DNA from: Notospermus geniculatus
Taxonomy: Eukaryota > Nemertea > Pilidiophora > Heteronemertea > Lineidae
Direction of reading: 5' to 3'
DNA length: 64,000 bases
Assembly: GCA_002633025.1 (NCBI GenBank)
Contig: NMRB01000251.1
Coordinates: 416,876 to 480,875, forward strand
This document shows positions 1-11,400 of the stretch, one piece after another (position 1 is the stretch's first letter; the number at the start of each line of letters is the position of its first letter). The notes beneath the pieces are model-generated. The model had not been told where the DNA came from, searched no databases, and was given only the letters and a program-made list of their open reading frames with translations. The translations under genes and the position numbers were made by a program.

Positions 1-685
1 TCCCTTCTGCATGAAGGCATCACTGACACTGAATGTACATGTACAAAGTTGTACATTTCAGCCAGGAGTCAGAGCAGACACTTGCAGGTTGATCTAAGCA
101 GCCCAGGGATGAGCACCCGGTAAGGTTTCCCTGCTTAGTCATCGTGTACACATGTGTGTTGATGAGGATCAGGTGCTGATGATCTGACTATCAGCCTTGT
201 ATTCCATTACAAAGTTATTTACTCACTAAATCTTCGATGATTATCTCCAGATTGATTGATCAATATTGTCTTTATATCAAGGATAGTCCTCTGCCTCTCA
301 CCTGCATCTGTGATCATGCTGGTCTTTATGACAAACAATCATAATCATCCTCTATTCACAATCTACCCCTGGGATTTGCTGACACTCTCTTGGAATATTT
401 GGGCTTGGCAGCCAAAACAAGCTCCAGACTGGTCTTGTGTCGGGAGCTATACATGTATAGTAGTGAGTTTGTACCAGGTACTTTGGAACTACAATGTAGT
501 ATAAGCATGTACATTGTAAATGTCATTGTGAGCTACATGTATCTCTCTGGCTCAAACAGCTTCTTCAGACAGAGGCTGATCCCTAGCTGAATTTCATCTC
601 CTTTCAGTTGTGCATGCTCCAGGCAGAGAACGGATTACATTTCAAGCCTTGGATTTTACCATTTTACAATTTGTTGTTCAAATAT

Positions 686-2281
686 CACGGTGTACAATCA
701 ACATTGCCGTACAGATGCGGGAGAAAGTTCCGATCACATGCGCTTGGCAAAGCTGACACGCCAAATTACTATAAATACCATTGCTAAGGGAAAAATGACA
801 GCCCTAGGTGAATGAATACACTATAAAAGGCTAGCTGCTGCAATATCTCCCAGAAATTCGCAGGAGAACACATTGAAAATCGGCAATTTTAAAATCAACT
901 GTACGGCTGCGGGAGAATTAGACTGTACGGTGCGGGAGCGCTTGCTCAGAAAAAATTATTCGAATTGATTTAGACATTTTGGATGTCTGTGGACATAAAA
1001 ATCTTGAGAATGGCCTCCAGCGATGTTAACCGGTATCAGGGCCGCGTATAACGACCCCCAGGTGGTCCAAAGTTCATTGCAGAGCCAACTTCAGTGCCGT
1101 AGGAGTCGGGGGCTGGGGTGTGGGGGCTTTTTAGCCTACAGAATCAATAAAATTTGTTAGGCCTTATTTGACCGTGACTTTTTGCTTTTTATGGGTTCAG
1201 GCCCCCCGATTGGCTAAAAATACAAACGAACTGTTTATTTGCAGAGCTAGTGCTGCTGGTGTGTTGTGCAGTGCGAATCACTTTCTTCATACCCGCCGAA
1301 GCATGTCTCGATGTAACGCCGTCGCTGCCAGCTGTCTCGGTAGCTCAATCGGCTAGAGCGTTTGGCTTATAAACCGCAGGTTCCCGGTTCGACTCTCGGC
1401 TGGGGCGATTTTTTTCGCCGCTTTTCCTGTCTTTTTTCTTTTCCTGTCTTTTTTTGGCCTGTTTTCGTTTACTGAAAGTACTCGGAAGCCACCGAACGGC
1501 CCAGGGAAAAAAATAGCGGACGGGACGTAGTCCTTGTTAGACAATTTTAGTGGGCAATTTTCAGGATGTTTGTCATGTAAGAAAATTAGGAAATTCGAAT
1601 GAATAATCTACTTGGCAAACATGATTGCTTTCCATCGTGCTGTACATAGCACATGACATGCACATACCATAATACATGGGGGGTGGGGGGGGGGGCGTGA
1701 CATGCTTAACAAACGAAGGACTATTTTCAGCATTCGATGGCAAGAAACCTGGCCGCAGAAAAAAAATTGCCGGCGAACATGACGTGGAGGGGGAGGCTGC
1801 GAAACAAAGTGATTTTCAGATGGCCCTGGTGATCATGAGGAGCATGATTTTATCAAGTTCGTTGCGTGCCCAGCTCACGCCCTTCGTCAAGCTTGCACCG
1901 TCATACCTGAGTATGACAGATTAGGTCCAATTATGGCCCTAATTATTGCCGGAGCCCATTCTCAAGAGATTTATGTCCTGAGACATCCAAAAAGCAAAAA
2001 TCAATTCGAATTATTTCTGAGCAAGCGCTCCCGCACCGTACAGTCAAAAATCTCCCGCAGCCGTACAGTTGATTTTAAAATTGCCGATTTTCGATGTGTT
2101 CTCCTGCGAATTTCTGGGAGATATTGCAGCAGCGAGCCTTTTATAGTGTATTCATTCGCCTAGGGCTGTCATTTTTCCCTTAGCAATGGTATATATAGTA
2201 ATTTGGCGTGTCAGCTTTGCCAGGCGTATGTGACCGGAACTTTCTCCCGCAGCTGTACGGCAATGTTGATTGTACACCGTG
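686..2281. mobile_element. Non-autonomous DNA transposon with ~330-bp terminal inverted repeats, possible Transib/RAG-like
   Basis: The segment 686 to about 1020 reappears in reverse complement at about 1950-2281 with only scattered mismatches. Both ends start CACGGTGTACAATC. The 5 bases outside each end are AATAT (681-685 and 2282-2286), a perfect target-site duplication. The interior of about 930 bp has no convincing open frame, so the element cannot encode its own transposase. A CAC-starting end that resembles the RSS heptamer CACAGTG, together with a 5-bp duplication, is the signature of the Transib superfamily from which RAG1/2 descends. The superfamily name is inference; the inverted repeats and duplication are seen directly. 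High repeat identity suggests recent insertion. Confidence 0.75.
1331..1407 (+). repeat. tRNA-like sequence (tRNA pseudogene or SINE head)
   Basis: An A-box-like TAGCTCAATCGG (1341-1352) is followed at normal spacing by a B-box-like GGTTCGACTCT (1386-1396), a 4-bp D stem and an anticodon loop reading CTTATAA (anticodon TAT, isoleucine-like). The acceptor stem does not pair properly and the T stem has a mismatch. I therefore call it a tRNA-derived relic, not a working tRNA. A run of T follows, as at Pol III terminators. It lies inside the long-inverted-repeat element. Confidence 0.4.
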
Positions 2282-4204
2282 AATATTATGCCCTTGAAAT
2301 ATGAATAAGAGGAAACAACTGCAAGGACATCAATGCCCAACGGGTGATGAATGAATCACATCATTATCAACACATCATCTTTTGTCATTTGTACATGTAG
2401 TCTCCAATTTCATATCATGTGGATGAAACAAAAGAGAGCATTGCCAATGAGCTGTTCAAATTACCGGTATATTGGCAATGAATACACATCAAGCTTGAAA
2501 TCTTCACTGCTATAGACATGGATGTAAAACCTGAAGACACAAACTTTTTAAAAAGCATGACTAAAGCTGTGAGTTGATGATGTAAATTGCATCCTCCATA
2601 CATCACTGGCTCCGTTGTCAGCATCATCCTGGCTACAGGCAAAAGTTGAGTCAGTGCCAGCCTCATCAACATGTTGACATCACCACAGATGAGGTGGCAA
2701 CATGAACTAATCAATTCTGTTTGCCTGCGTCGATCAGGTCTATTGACTGCACTGCTATTGGTTCCACCAGTTCTGATGTGGTTTTCCATGTTATTATGTA
2801 GGAACCTTGAAAATCAATAGATGTAAGCCTGTTGACTGCTGTAGTAGCATGTTCCCTTCCCTTGTGGTCTTCAAGAAGTCTGGAGAGTCACTTGCTTTTG
2901 TTCACTTTATTCAGTGTATCAAGACCACGATTATTAGTTTTCACAGTGCTGATTACAATGAACTGGACAGATGGCTCAGTGAATATCAAATGATCGCCAA
3001 TATTGAATTTCTGCCTGTGAAAACGACAGCTGTCCTTTACCCACTAATCCAGAAATGGAGACTTATTTCATTGTACCGGTATTCAAAAATATCTTCCTTC
3101 CTTTGAAAATACACCTTTGCTTTGCCTCGCGACTAGAATTCCCCTTCCTTTTACACCTCAAGTGATGATAAATTCAAGTGCACGTTTTAAAAATGATCGT
3201 TAAAAAATGCAAACTGACAGACCTGTCATAGTACACGGAAATTCCCACATCACGATCATTCTGGTAATGAAAGGGTCCTACGGTTGCCATGGTAATCGGA
3301 GATTGAAACATGTCGGATTCGGACTGAACATTGTATGTATCGACAAGGAGCTGGTGAAGAAACGGTGTGGATTATGTGTTTTTGTTCTTTGGATAATTGC
3401 CCGTGAGGATCAGTCGATATCTCGTGGGTTCTTTTGTCGACCGAGGAGTCGATAATACACACACGGCCTTTGTGTTTGGATGTGGAATGTCTATCTGCTA
3501 TGTGATTATGGCGGTTTGTACAGTACATTTCTATGGGTATTGGAAACATGGACTGTCTAATGCTGTGGAAAGCTAGGCAATTGCCCTTTGCGTTTGCACA
3601 ATGTAGATTTGGCAGGCCAACTTTGTATGCACATACATTGTACACCATCAAAAAAATGAAAATACGAGTAGACCTAGGACATGTTGGACGTAGTGGATGA
3701 TTTTATTAAAATAGTGTGTAGGGGTTCTCCTCATACACATTGTGTAGACCTATTTTGGCGATTGTTTTGTCTGAGACACTTTCCTGCAGGAAAGATTATG
3801 CTGTTGTTGTGTGCTGTCTTTTCACTTTACCATTGAGTTTGTCGAGGCCTGATTGTGCTGATCAAAGCATTATACAGTATTATTATCCTTTCATGGTGAA
3901 AAAAGCCTTGCTCAATCCAAATACAAGAATGACATACTTCATTAGACATGATAAATGTGTTGGCTGGGTTTATTTGCACAGCAGCTGTGTCTGCAAGGCA
4001 GGTTACAGCGCTTGGAGGCACAGCTGCTGTGCGTCCAGTACGAACGGATTTTCTTATGTGCACAGCAGACTCTGCCTACTGTATAATAACAGACTCCGCC
4101 TACTTTAGCTGTAGAAATAAGGACGGGAATTGTCTTGGATAAAAATCTGTGATTCTAAACAGCATGGTGGTGCTTCATTGCTCGCGGGGGGCGGGGGGGG
4201 GGGG

Positions 4205-4244
4205 NNNNNNNNNNNNNNNNNNNNNNNNNNNNNNNNNNNNNNNN
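4205..4244. other. Assembly gap (40 N)
   Basis: Forty unknown bases directly follow a long G run (about 4186-4204), which probably stopped the sequencing reads. Nothing can be said about the missing sequence. Confidence 0.95.
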
Positions 4245-4511
4245 GACGCAAGGAAACCAACCGCCGCGTAGCGGCAAATCAGCGAAGCTTGCTAATTACC
4301 TATTCGTTTCACAGTCTATCATTTTGGCCTTGGAGGCGGATTTTCGCCTGAAACTTTGTCACCTAATACTGAATTCGCAGGAGTAAGACAGGCGTTTAAA
4401 CCGTACAGGATCGGTGTGTATCAGAATTCTGAAGGGAACCAATGTGAAAATTTGTCCAAAACGGGTTCGAGTGATGAGTTAGAAGCGTTTTTTGTTAACC
4501 GGCGATGAACA

Positions 4512-4660
4512 TGTGACGTCATCAACTGGGGTATCAATTATTTTGAGCGACGAAACTGCGTGAAAACGAATTTAGCCCATATCGCTCGCTGGATCTGTGA
4601 CGTCACCACTGGTGTCATGTGTAATCGCTGTTCGAAAACGAATATAGGCCATTTTGCTAT
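4512..4660. promoter_or_regulatory. Tandemly duplicated segment with CRE-like TGACGTCA sites
   Basis: TGACGTCA occurs at 4514-4521, and a second copy of the same surroundings (TGTGACGTCACCACTGG) begins about 84 bp later. Each is followed by GAAAACGAAT. TGACGTCA is the CREB/ATF consensus. The position, about 0.8 kb upstream of the first coding exon of the CLIP gene, would suit a promoter-proximal element, but no transcription start can be seen, so the regulatory role is inference. Confidence 0.3.
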
Positions 4661-5109
4661 CGTGCTTGTGAAGTGAAACATGTGAAATTAAATGCTGGCC
4701 AGCGAGCCTCATGGATGTCATGAGCCTTGGCAAAATAAACAGCTATGAAAATATCTGTGGCATACCGGCAGCCTACGCCGATCGCCGATGAAAGACAACT
4801 AGACCCATAGGCCCATAGGCAGCTGACTTTTGATGGCCTCCTGTGTGTTTCGTGTGTGGGTCCAGTACCGTAGCAGGAGGTTTAGGCACCGTTGTTGACA
4901 TCGGCTCGGGATGGCTGATAGTGATAGTGAGAGGCCAGCATGGTTAGGCCAGACCTGCATGTGTCCATGCATGGTCCGTGCATTTTTATGCGGTCTCTGG
5001 TGACTGACATGACTGGTGGTGGTGTGCATACTGTGCACTGATGACTCGCCATGTGTTTCGAGTGTTTCTCGCACACAATCTTAAATGCATAATATCATAG
5101 ATCATAGTA

Positions 5110-5168
5110 CATGTTTTCGCTGCTTTAAGAGAGAACGTAGCTTTTCTCTCTTAAAGCAGCGAAAGCAT
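5110..5168. repeat. Short near-perfect inverted repeat (hairpin)
   Basis: The arm TTTCGCTGCTTTAAGAGAGA is followed after about 9 bases by its reverse complement. It lies about 180 bp upstream of the first CLIP exon. It may be a small foldback element; no other copy is seen in the window. Confidence 0.6.
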
Positions 5169-5348
5169 ACTTTATCAACAACATCGCCCATAAATCATGA
5201 TAAAACCCTCCTACCGGTTCAATCTTCTGGGTTAGTAGTATACATGTATACTAGTCTGTCTGACATCTTTTTTCGACTGACAGGCTGTGCTCTGTGACAT
5301 CGTGGTATATCCTCTACAATTATCCGAGCTTTCGTTGTGTAATTTCAG

Positions 5349-5499
5349 GTTCCATTGTTTGACATATGACTGAGTAAACAGTGATTAAAGGTCGACAAGA
5401 TGAGCAAATTATCGGGTCTGAAACCCCCATCCAAGATTGGGAAACTGAGTGGGATACCCAAGAATATTCCCAGCACAGCGTCCTCGAGCAAGTCAACAA
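5349..5499 (+). CDS. CLIP1: CLIP exon 1: 5' UTR tail and start codon (CDS 5400-5499)
   Basis: The ATG at 5400 opens [16 protein letters not shown], which closely resembles the vertebrate CLIP-170 N-terminus with its SGLK-P-K pattern. The coding part is 100 nt and ends in phase 1 at the donor GTAAGT (5500). A good acceptor (TGTAATTTCAG, AG at 5347-5348) lies 51 bp before the ATG and an in-frame stop is near, so this is probably the second exon of the transcript, with an upstream noncoding exon. The start is chosen by homology. Confidence 0.85.
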
Positions 5500-8400
5500 G
5501 TAAGTGAACATGGATTGTAGATTGTTCCCGATCTCACCCTCACCAGTAGATCCACCTCCGGACCAGAATCACATCATCCAAAAATAGGGCTTTTCGTCGG
5601 GTACTTTTTGGGCAGTCATGAGATTGGGTCATGCTTTTACTTGAACTTTGCAATACAAATGCACTAGGCAGTGCTGTACAAACCTGAAGTAAAAGCATTT
5701 GCTAGTCTTTATTCATTTTACTCATTAGGTGACAGATGCCACCGATAGTGGTGTCGGTCCTCCTGCTGGTGATATCGTGAACCAATCTACACGGATGCAA
5801 GGTTTTAGCATCGAGGAGGTGATATCACCTTTTTCTCTGGCCAGTTTGCATGAACAGGTCATCAACTGCTCACCTGAAGGATGTTTTTACCTGTTTTACC
5901 TGTCGGATCCCTGTCAAGACAAGCATGTGTTCATTTCCTATCCCACTTAGGCAGAAAAAACAAAAGGGAGATGATGAGCAGGCTGTAAATGACTTCAGTC
6001 TGATGAGCCATAATTGCGAGGCTCGCATCAAGGCGTGGTCTCGGCTCCACAAAACATCCCACATCGGAAAAGTCTGTCTTTAATCCAAGTGGCTCAGTCC
6101 TTCCTCTCAAATCTGTGGGTGATTTTCTCTCGGAACTTTATTTACCCAATTATAGACTGTTGGCTCCGAGCTAGGCAGTCAAAAGTCAAAACATGCGTGA
6201 ATATCACAGCCGGTCATATTATTCCTGTGCTTATGAAGGTAGGTTCCCTTCGTTTTGCATGCATGGCTGTGCATTTTAAATTTTGGTCAAATTCATTTTG
6301 AACTTTCATCATTTTCTCGATTCATTTCTTTTCAATTTGGCTGTATGTATTTTATCCCTGGCATGATTGCATTGCTTGATTCTAGAGTACAAAGTTTGAA
6401 GGGACGGTGACAAAAGTATAAAACCTATTCTGGGTTTGTCCACATGCATGTATGGTTTTCACAGCCTGTGTGACGTCAGACACCCTGACATGCCTGAAGA
6501 AACTGTACTTCTGTCATGTGTGTGGATTGGGGGAGGGGGAGAAGTAACAATGTGTATGTCGACAACTATTTGAACCACATTCCCACCGAAACCCTCAGAA
6601 CTAACTGCATTGTGTGCATTTTGTTTACTTTTGCTTTCTTTGCTCGCATGTGTAGTCGGAGCCAGAGGCCTTGCGACGACCGATGGTAGGGTGGAGAGTA
6701 CCCCAGCACGGAGAGGTGAGTGGAATCATGCATGCTTTCATTGTTCAGTCATGCCATTGCCCTGCTTGATACTTGATCCATTCAACTCAAAGATGCTGTT
6801 CCAACGCATCACCCACATCCGGTATCGGTCCAATTTCCCCTTCTTTCCCTGAGGGTCTGCAAAGCCTGTATACATCAAATGTGAAAAGAAGACCCCATAA
6901 TGCTGTGAATATGTAGCAAACCATTGTCTCAAGTGTCAAGGGCAGGGTGGAGGCTGCTTTATGGCTTCAATACTAACTTTTAGGATGCTTGTCTTACGGT
7001 AAGGGCTATAAGGGTGTTTAAGACTTAGACGCGTGTAACTTCACTAAATGCACACACTTCCACCATGCATTTGACAAAGTTACACGCGTAAGTCTTTAAC
7101 ACCCTTTATGAATATGGCCCTAAATCTTAATATTTCTCGTAATGTAGTCTAATCCCTGTGTCTCATGGCAAGTTCATGTAGAAAAGGTAACCAGTACATC
7201 TTGCGAAGCCTCATCCTATAGGGCTCGTCATCTTGACGGTCAAATTACGTCGTCGACCCATGTGATCACTTTGTCATCGGCGCAAGTGGATTGTGTGTGA
7301 CGTCAACCATGACATGGTCAACACGTGGCACACTTTGTCCTCGACGTCAGCCTGGTGGACCGCCGGTTAAAGGTGATGTCATAGTGAGCCACTGCACAAG
7401 CTCTATACAGTGTACATATCACATGACAAGCGTAGCACAAGATTCTTTGAGAAAACGAAAGATGATAAATTATGTATAAATGTATTCATCTAATATTTCC
7501 ACTCGATCATCTAATCATCTCGCCTTGTTCAGACTCCTCTCCGCTTGTTCAGTCTCATTATTCGCATGTTGTTGACCCAGGTAACTTTTTGTCTCTCCAA
7601 CCCATCACATGCCTGGTTAATCGACATTGGCATCTCTCCACCAGATATCTGCTCGCACAGTTCTGAACGGAGCCAGTCGGGATTGGGATCACTTTGCTGG
7701 TTTTGTTTTGAGGATACCATTCATTCATTTGCCTCAACATTTTTGCCTTGGCTACCTGGTTAGGTAGCCTTGGTTGTGCTGACTACACATGCCTTTCAGT
7801 CCCAGGAATCACCTATCAACTGTGAAATGCATCTTTTCTTTGTTTGCGGCTTGTAGCATGGTAAGTGAAATCATCTCTCTGGGAGTTTCTTCGACGATGA
7901 AATGCTGATTTAGCAGCATTTTCCATCGATTTTGCAGCATTTTCATCTTGGTCTGCATGTCAAGTTATGTGTCCTAGAGCCAGGGCTGCTGGCGCCAGTT
8001 CAGGCCTAGTACCGGGTACTTGTGGGACAGTTGACAGTCTCCTGAACTTTCTCCGACTCTCTCAAAGTTTGTCTGATGCTTCTAAAAAGATCAGTATAGG
8101 ATTTGGGGTGTTCCATATCCTCCAGGAATGCAAAGGCCTATTCGTGAGCCCTTACGAGTCTTGCAATGCAGCTTTGTTGCAGAGAATGCATGTTGATGTC
8201 TGTTTTTCCTGTCTGTCGAGTGTGAACCAAGTTCATCATCCTGGTCATCTTCAGCTTCTGTTTAGGCGAGGTACACTTCGGTTGCACGTCATGTAGCAAT
8301 GTGACAGCGACCACCGCTGAGTTGGTTCACATTTTCCAGTCGTCTGACATCACTTGATGACGGCAGCTGATGGCGAAGCGAGGTCGGTCAATCGGAATAA

Positions 8401-11400
8401 TGCTTGTCCAGAAAATGGTAGAGGTCATTGTCCTTTAACCAAATCTGTGGATCATTGAGCGATAGTCGGTCTCGCGTCATTATTACTCATCCTTCCCAAC
8501 CTCCCCCGAGCTTAGTGATTACTCTACGGGCCTTGCTTCACTCGTTTCTATGACAACCGCTGTCTGTTTCAAGATGTGTCTGGTGAATATTCCTACCCAA
8601 CTGTTGAACCATTGAGATAATCCACTTCCACTATCATTCCAGTCGACAAAAAGTGTCTAATTACTCGCTGAATTCTCGATCAGGATTTGATCATGTGAGT
8701 CATGGTGGAGCGTGTCACATCAGTTGTCTGGTATCGGCGAAGGATTCCATCGGCGCCAATGATTTATGAAGATACGGTTATAAATCTGCGTTGTGGTGGT
8801 TTTTCCAGTTTCACTGATTACCAGAGAGATTTGAGCTTTTGGCATTGAGATGCCGCTAACGAGATTTGAGGGTTTCTGCCGACACTTCGGGGTCCAGGAT
8901 CTGGCGATGAGTCATGTGAGATGTCATTGATGGATGAAGAAAGATTGTAAAAAAAAACTCAGCATGTTGCCTCACATGTTGCATTCAGCATCAGCATGCA
9001 GTGAATAGCATCCATGATGAGGGTACATGTAGGCCTAAACCAACAACAGGCCCATTGCACTTCTTTGGCCGTATGCACCAAACGAAGATTATCTTGAACT
9101 CAGGTTGAGCCACAACTTTTCAATTGTTCATGTTTGCCAGGGCATGATGTGACAATTGAAAAGTTGTGGCTCAACCGGAGTTCAAGAGAATCTTCGTTTG
9201 GTGCATATGGCCCCTTGTTTCATTGTTTCTCCATTAGTTTGATGCTAGCCGTAATTTCGATGCTGTAGGAAATTGCACGCAGTTGTCTGCTTATTGAATT
9301 GTTAAGCATTCTGCAAGCTCGGTAATATTCATGAAGTATTCAGATCTGTTTGGAACCATCATCGCTATCCTACACATCTACGAGAATGGTTGAATATTCA
9401 AAATACTTCCAATTACTCCATATCATAAGTGTAAAATTGCGATAAACTGCCACAATAGTGGTCGTTGCACTGCAAATTTCCTGTTTTTTTTCGCAAACCA
9501 CTTGATGCTGGTACTTGAAAGTCGAAGCTGCTCTGTCAAGTGCGGCCTGTTCCCATAATGCCATACTTCGCACTTCGTACAGTCATGTGTGTTGTATAGG
9601 CATGATAGGTGCTGTATGGTAAAGTGTTTATCCTGGACTACTGCTGGTGCGTACTAGGCCTACCTGGATGTGGCTTCCAAGAACTTCTTCGTTTTCTCAT
9701 GTTTACGTAAATTATATTCGATGTGGAGTTGCACCCTCACCAAATAGCTTGGATATGCGTCATTGATGTTGGATGGTAGCTGAGCATCAAAGGGTGTATC
9801 ACCTCCCAGAAACTCCTCACTCTCAGCCTACGTTGTAATATCAACAGTGCTTTTGATTCACGGTATGTATCCTCTGGTTTGATTCAGTCGTGCCGATGTG
9901 CATGACTCTTTAACATGTTTAAAGGGGTAGTCTTATCGGAGGATTTTGGACTAATGGCTCTCTGCTGTCTGGTTGGTATAATCCTAGAGCAGAATGAGGA
10001 TACGAGTGTGCATGGTGTGGGATCACCTGATTTCTTTTGGTTGTCTTGACATATGATGGAACCGTAGGGGCTTGAGGCATGCACTGCAGGGGTGGTGGGT
10101 GTGTTTCGGAGGTCCAAAGAGCATATACATGTACGTGGAAATAACACCAGGCCTTGCCGTTTGACGGGCGCGATTTTGCATGCACCTGGCAAACAATAGA
10201 AATTCTATTGTTTGCGAGGTGCATGCAAAATCGCGCCCGTCAAATGGCAAGGCCTGTAACACACACCCGAGTAATGTCCTGGTCCAGTAACGTATACCCC
10301 TGTGGATGGAACTTTCATTGTTCAATCACACTGACATCTGTCTGCAAAACTCTGGTGATCCACCATGGCATGGGTGTTCCCCATTTGTACAGAACACATT
10401 AGCTGTCTTTCTTTGCTCTGGGCGTCCTCCCCACAGCAGCAGCAGTTTTTACCTTGCTCCTCTTCATCCTCTTCATGGTGAATGGAAGTGTTTGAAGAGG
10501 ACCGAGACCGAAGCCCTGCTACAGGAGGATTGCTGGATGTGGGCAGAGATGGAACCATCTGATGCAATCAGTAACATGCCCATGGCCCCAACTGCTTGGC
10601 CTGTGGCTGCATGGTTTCAGAACCATGCTGAGGCCAAGGGTGTCCCAGGCTTTTATACCTTTCTACTTTGGTCTGCCATGAACAGTGGTTGCTGCACCTA
10701 GATTTGGATTTGGTGTTAGAATGTTTGGATCAATATTTATGGTTGCACTGTGGTATCTGCATTGAAAAGCCTCTATCGTCAAGTGTTGTTGGAAGACCTC
10801 TTGAAAATACATTGTAGGCCTAATTGCTGTGATATTATTTTGGGCGAGGATGGCAATACATGTAGCAAGATCTCATTATTCATATGACCCAAATAAAACT
10901 CATCATAGCAAGCGATACGCAAATAACTAGTGAGTTTTTCCAAACTCCTAGTGATTGAAAATTTGCCTATTATTTGTGTATTGAGGTGGTTATGAAGGTC
11001 TTAATATGCCCCAATGTCAATATTCTATTGTGTTTGAGGTGTTGGTGGTATATTCACGTTGGCCCGTAACTTCAAGATAGTTCAATTCAGTCTTCAGGAT
11101 TGTTTGTTCTTCCTCTACTCAAGATCTCGGGTCACTTGTAGTTGCACCTCTGACTGCAATCATGGCATTTTCTTTTGGATCTGTTGGAAAATGGCAGCTT
11201 GGGTTTGTGTCAACTAATTTTAGGCCCAGGGATAAGCATGAGAAAGGTAAGAAGGGTTGTCGGAATGGTAGAGTGGAAACCTCCGCACCTGCCACCAATG
11301 ACGTTGCAGGTTCGATCCCCCTGTTGTGCTTAAAGCGAATCGATAGCGGATTTTGTTTACATTTGGCTGGTGTTTGTAAACACAAAATTCAGCCAATCAA

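Larger units (their letters stand above)
1..5348. other. 5' flank of the CLIP gene, no recognisable coding exon
   Basis: No open frame here looks like protein. The region holds a 1.6-kb long-inverted-repeat transposon (686-2281), a G-rich run ending in a 40-base N gap, a duplicated segment carrying TGACGTCA/TGACGTCAC sites (about 4512-4660) and a hairpin at 5110-5168. Because exon 1 of the CLIP gene starts at a splice acceptor (AG at 5347-5348), an upstream noncoding first exon and the promoter should lie in this stretch or to its left, but I cannot pinpoint them. Confidence 0.5.

Noticed and set aside
1331-1407. Functional tRNA-Ile(TAT)
   Set aside because: The A and B boxes and the anticodon loop look right, but the acceptor stem does not pair and the sequence lies in a transposon.
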